A stretch of DNA of 30,154 nucleotides from Nitrospira sp. UBA5698 (GTDB taxonomy: Bacteria; Nitrospirota; Nitrospiria; Nitrospirales; Nitrospiraceae). The notes beneath the pieces are model-generated. The model saw only the letters and a list, made by a program, of their open reading frames with translations. It was not told where the DNA came from and searched no databases. The stretch is taken from NCBI GenBank assembly GCA_002420115.1, contig DIHK01000019.1:1-30154 (forward strand), in the 5' to 3' direction. The position numbers were made by a program, and so were the translations under genes. Position 1 is the stretch's first letter. Each line of letters begins with the position of its first letter. Positions 28,065-30,154 of this stretch are shown here, in pieces.

Positions 28065-30154
28065 ATGGGAGATCCTCTCGCGTGGCTTCGCCAAGGGGGC
28101 CTGCTCACCATCCTCGCGCTTCTGCTCTCACCGCTTTCGGTCTCCGCAGCCGATCACTCAGGAGGAAGTGCCGGATCCTCTTCGGCTTCCACTCCTCTGG
28201 ACATCACGGCGGAGCGGATCGACTATCAACAAGAACAGGAAATCTACGAAGCGAATGGGGCTGTGGTCATTCGGCAGGGAGGGATCACGGTGACGGCGGA
28301 CCACGCCACCATTCAAGCCCTACCCGGGATTCTTACGGCCGTCGGTCATGTTCATTTAACCGACGTCCAAGCTGATGTGACAGCCGAGCGATTGGAGCTG
28401 AATGTCAATACCGAGGCTGGTATTGCCACGCACGGGGAGCTGTTTATTCCTTCCCGAAATGCGCTCGTGTCTGGTCAATATCTGCAGCGGTTGTCCGAAT
28501 ACCACTATCGCGTGAAAGGCGGCAGTTTTACCAACTGTGATGCCCAAGAGGGAGAGGTGCCGGCCTGGCGGTTTCGTTTCAAGGATGTGGATATGACGGT
28601 TGGGGATACGTTGGCCTTTAAGGGCGGATGGTTCTGCATCTTAGACGTGCCCACGATTCCTCTTCCTACCTTCTCGTATCCGATGGCGAGACGACAAACC
28701 GGGTTTCTGATTCCAACGCCGAAGTATAACAGTCGGTTTGGGTTCGGTGCTCAGGCACACTTTTTCTGGGCGATCAGTCCGAGTCAAGATGTGACGATCT
28801 CACCGACCTACTACAATCGATTGGGATACGGGTCTGATTTTGAGTACCGATACGTGTTAGATCGACGATCGCGTGGGAAATGGTATCTGAGCTATTTGCA
28901 GCAGACACAACTCCCGGATGGGGCCGGTGCAACCGACGGAGAGAAGAATGGCGAACAAGCCCGTGCAACAGTGACCGGGAGCCATACGCAATATCTCACG
29001 GATACCTTGTTGCTACGAGCCAATGCCAATTTGGTCACCGACCCGAACTTTTATCAGCAGTTGAGCAACTCAGGCGTCCTTCGAGCCCTGCCGAGCGCGG
29101 AATCGAATCTGTTACTCTCCCAACGGCTTCCCTACGGCAGCCTCTATCTCTTGGGTTTATATTTGCAGCCGTTACAGGCCGGCGGCAAAGATACCTTTCA
29201 ACGCCTTCCTGAAGCCGGATACAACTTGCCCTATGTCTCCCTGTTCAATTCACCGGTTCAGTACGGCATGGAAGGGAACTACGTCAATTTTTACCGGGAG
29301 GATGGATTTGCCCTCAACCGATTCAATCTCGTTCCCGGCATTGCGACGGAGCCGATTCAACTGGGACATCTCCTGGCTATTCGCCCGCAGGCGAAGTTCC
29401 GGGAGGTCTATTACACGAGGGGCGCTCAGTCGGACGATGCTCAACATCGAGAAACTTTTTGGCTGGGGGTCGATGCCACATCAAAGCTCACACGCCGCTT
29501 TGTGCTGGCTGATGGCAGCAGTCTCTTGCATACGATGGAACCGACGGTGACGTATGAATATGTCCCCGGCACCAGACAATCGGCATTGGCACAAATCGAT
29601 CAAGCCGACGATCTTCCCAAGAAGAATCTCGTGACCTATATGCTCAGGAGTCGTGTGCTGGAATCGGGTACAAGGACAGCGTTCAACTGGCTGGATCTCA
29701 CCGTCGCCCAGAGCTACCATGTCGGAGCCGTGCAGACGCTGGCGCGTGAGTTTACGCCGGGCGTTGCCCCTTTTCTCGGTTCGTTCACCCAGCCAATCCA
29801 GCCGGCGATGGTACCTATCCAAGGCAGGAAGTTCTCCGACGTCTGGATGCGAGCCGTGATCGGGAACAATCTCCCTCCGTTGAGCAGTCTGTCGCAGTTG
29901 GATACTCCGATTTTTGGTCAGGGTGCTCAAGCCTGGGCGCTGCGGCCTCCCATCAATCGGTACGTGACTATGGACGCGTTTTTTGATCCGTATCAGCTGA
30001 CTGTCAGCCAATTCAACACGGATCTCCGTTTTCAGGAGGGGACCAACTGGTATTTTGAGGTCGGGCAGCGCTATACGAAGGACGGCAATCGAGTGAGGCG
30101 TGGGGACATTTGGAATCCCATCTCCTTTAACGAAGTGTTTGCGCCGACAAAAGA
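28065..30154 (+). CDS. lptD: LPS-assembly protein LptD, 3' end missing
   Basis: The frame opens at ATG 28065, one base after the folC stop, and runs off the window with about 696 codons and no stop. Signal peptide: GGLLTILALLLSPLSVSA then ADHSG. The OstA/LptA-like jellyroll part (about 45-150) shows LDITAERIDYQQEQEIYEA, VVIRQGGITVTADHATIQ and AERLELNVNTEAGIATHG. The LptD insert reads FTNCDAQEGEVPAWRF and LDVPTIPLPTFSYPMARRQT, followed by many beta-barrel strands. It inserts LPS into the outer leaflet with LptE. Two cysteines (in TNCD and WFCIL) are visible; whether the usual disulfide pattern is kept cannot be judged. About 50 residues or more of the barrel are probably missing. Confidence 0.93.
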   Translation, partial: MGDPLAWLRQGGLLTILALLLSPLSVSAADHSGGSAGSSSASTPLDITAERIDYQQEQEIYEANGAVVIRQGGITVTADHATIQALPGILTAVGHVHLTDVQADVTAERLELNVNTEAGIATHGELFIPSRNALVSGQYLQRLSEYHYRVKGGSFTNCDAQEGEVPAWRFRFKDVDMTVGDTLAFKGGWFCILDVPTIPLPTFSYPMARRQTGFLIPTPKYNSRFGFGAQAHFFWAISPSQDVTISPTYYNRLGYGSDFEYRYVLDRRSRGKWYLSYLQQTQLPDGAGATDGEKNGEQARATVTGSHTQYLTDTLLLRANANLVTDPNFYQQLSNSGVLRALPSAESNLLLSQRLPYGSLYLLGLYLQPLQAGGKDTFQRLPEAGYNLPYVSLFNSPVQYGMEGNYVNFYREDGFALNRFNLVPGIATEPIQLGHLLAIRPQAKFREVYYTRGAQSDDAQHRETFWLGVDATSKLTRRFVLADGSSLLHTMEPTVTYEYVPGTRQSALAQIDQADDLPKKNLVTYMLRSRVLESGTRTAFNWLDLTVAQSYHVGAVQTLAREFTPGVAPFLGSFTQPIQPAMVPIQGRKFSDVWMRAVIGNNLPPLSSLSQLDTPIFGQGAQAWALRPPINRYVTMDAFFDPYQLTVSQFNTDLRFQEGTNWYFEVGQRYTKDGNRVRRGDIWNPISFNEVFAPTK

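Noticed and set aside
29481..30011. 176-aa minus-strand frame
   Set aside because: Antisense of lptD, whose plus frame is open from 28065 to the window end.

Overview
The window reads as a chromosomal segment of a Gram-negative bacterium. LptD, an OmpH/Skp periplasmic chaperone and an AsmA-like protein point to an outer membrane. By recall of protein families, not by a search, the best fit is a Nitrospira-type genome (Nitrospirota): moderately high GC, short intergenic repeats starting at stop codons, a DUF6982-like protein, the TPR family at 1.5-3.2 kb, and a molybdopterin operon that would suit an organism with a molybdenum nitrite oxidoreductase. The taxon is an inference.

Layout. 0-5.5 kb: end of a DsbA-like gene, a deoxyribonucleotidase, a secreted TPR protein, an alpha/beta hydrolase, an ODP-type beta-lactamase-fold protein and a DUF6982-like protein, all on +. 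5.5-5.9 kb: a block of dispersed repeats. 5.9-9.6 kb: a minus-strand run of FKBP, MFS transporter, cyclophilin and Sua5. 9.75-17.0 kb: an accessory zone with two tRNA-Ser genes, many tiny ORFs, a PilZ-like gene, a frameshifted thermonuclease pseudogene, the tail of a dead tyrosine recombinase beside tRNA-Ser(TGA), a duplicated gene end flanking an AT-rich membrane gene, and an AT-rich coiled-coil membrane protein. 17.2-18.5 kb: serS. 18.5-20.0 kb: a radical SAM gene between related direct repeats. 20.0-23.1 kb: rhodanese, OmpH/Skp and three envelope or unknown proteins. 23.1-25.5 kb: moaC, a moaD-moaE fusion and moaA behind a good sigma70-type promoter. 25.9-30.15 kb: accD, folC and lptD (running off the end).

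How the genes fit together: moaC, moaDE and moaA cover cyclic pyranopterin formation and its conversion to molybdopterin. accD, folC and lptD serve fatty acid, folate and LPS export functions. serS lies within about 9 kb of two of its tRNA substrates. OmpH/Skp, FKBP, DsbA-like and LptD proteins all act in envelope protein folding or assembly.

I saw no CRISPR array, intact transposase or rRNA, and no convincing new multi-gene system. The most unusual material is the fusion gene with its internal ribosome site, the decayed integrase and nuclease next to the tRNA, the repeat families, and several very small genes with good ribosome binding sites.
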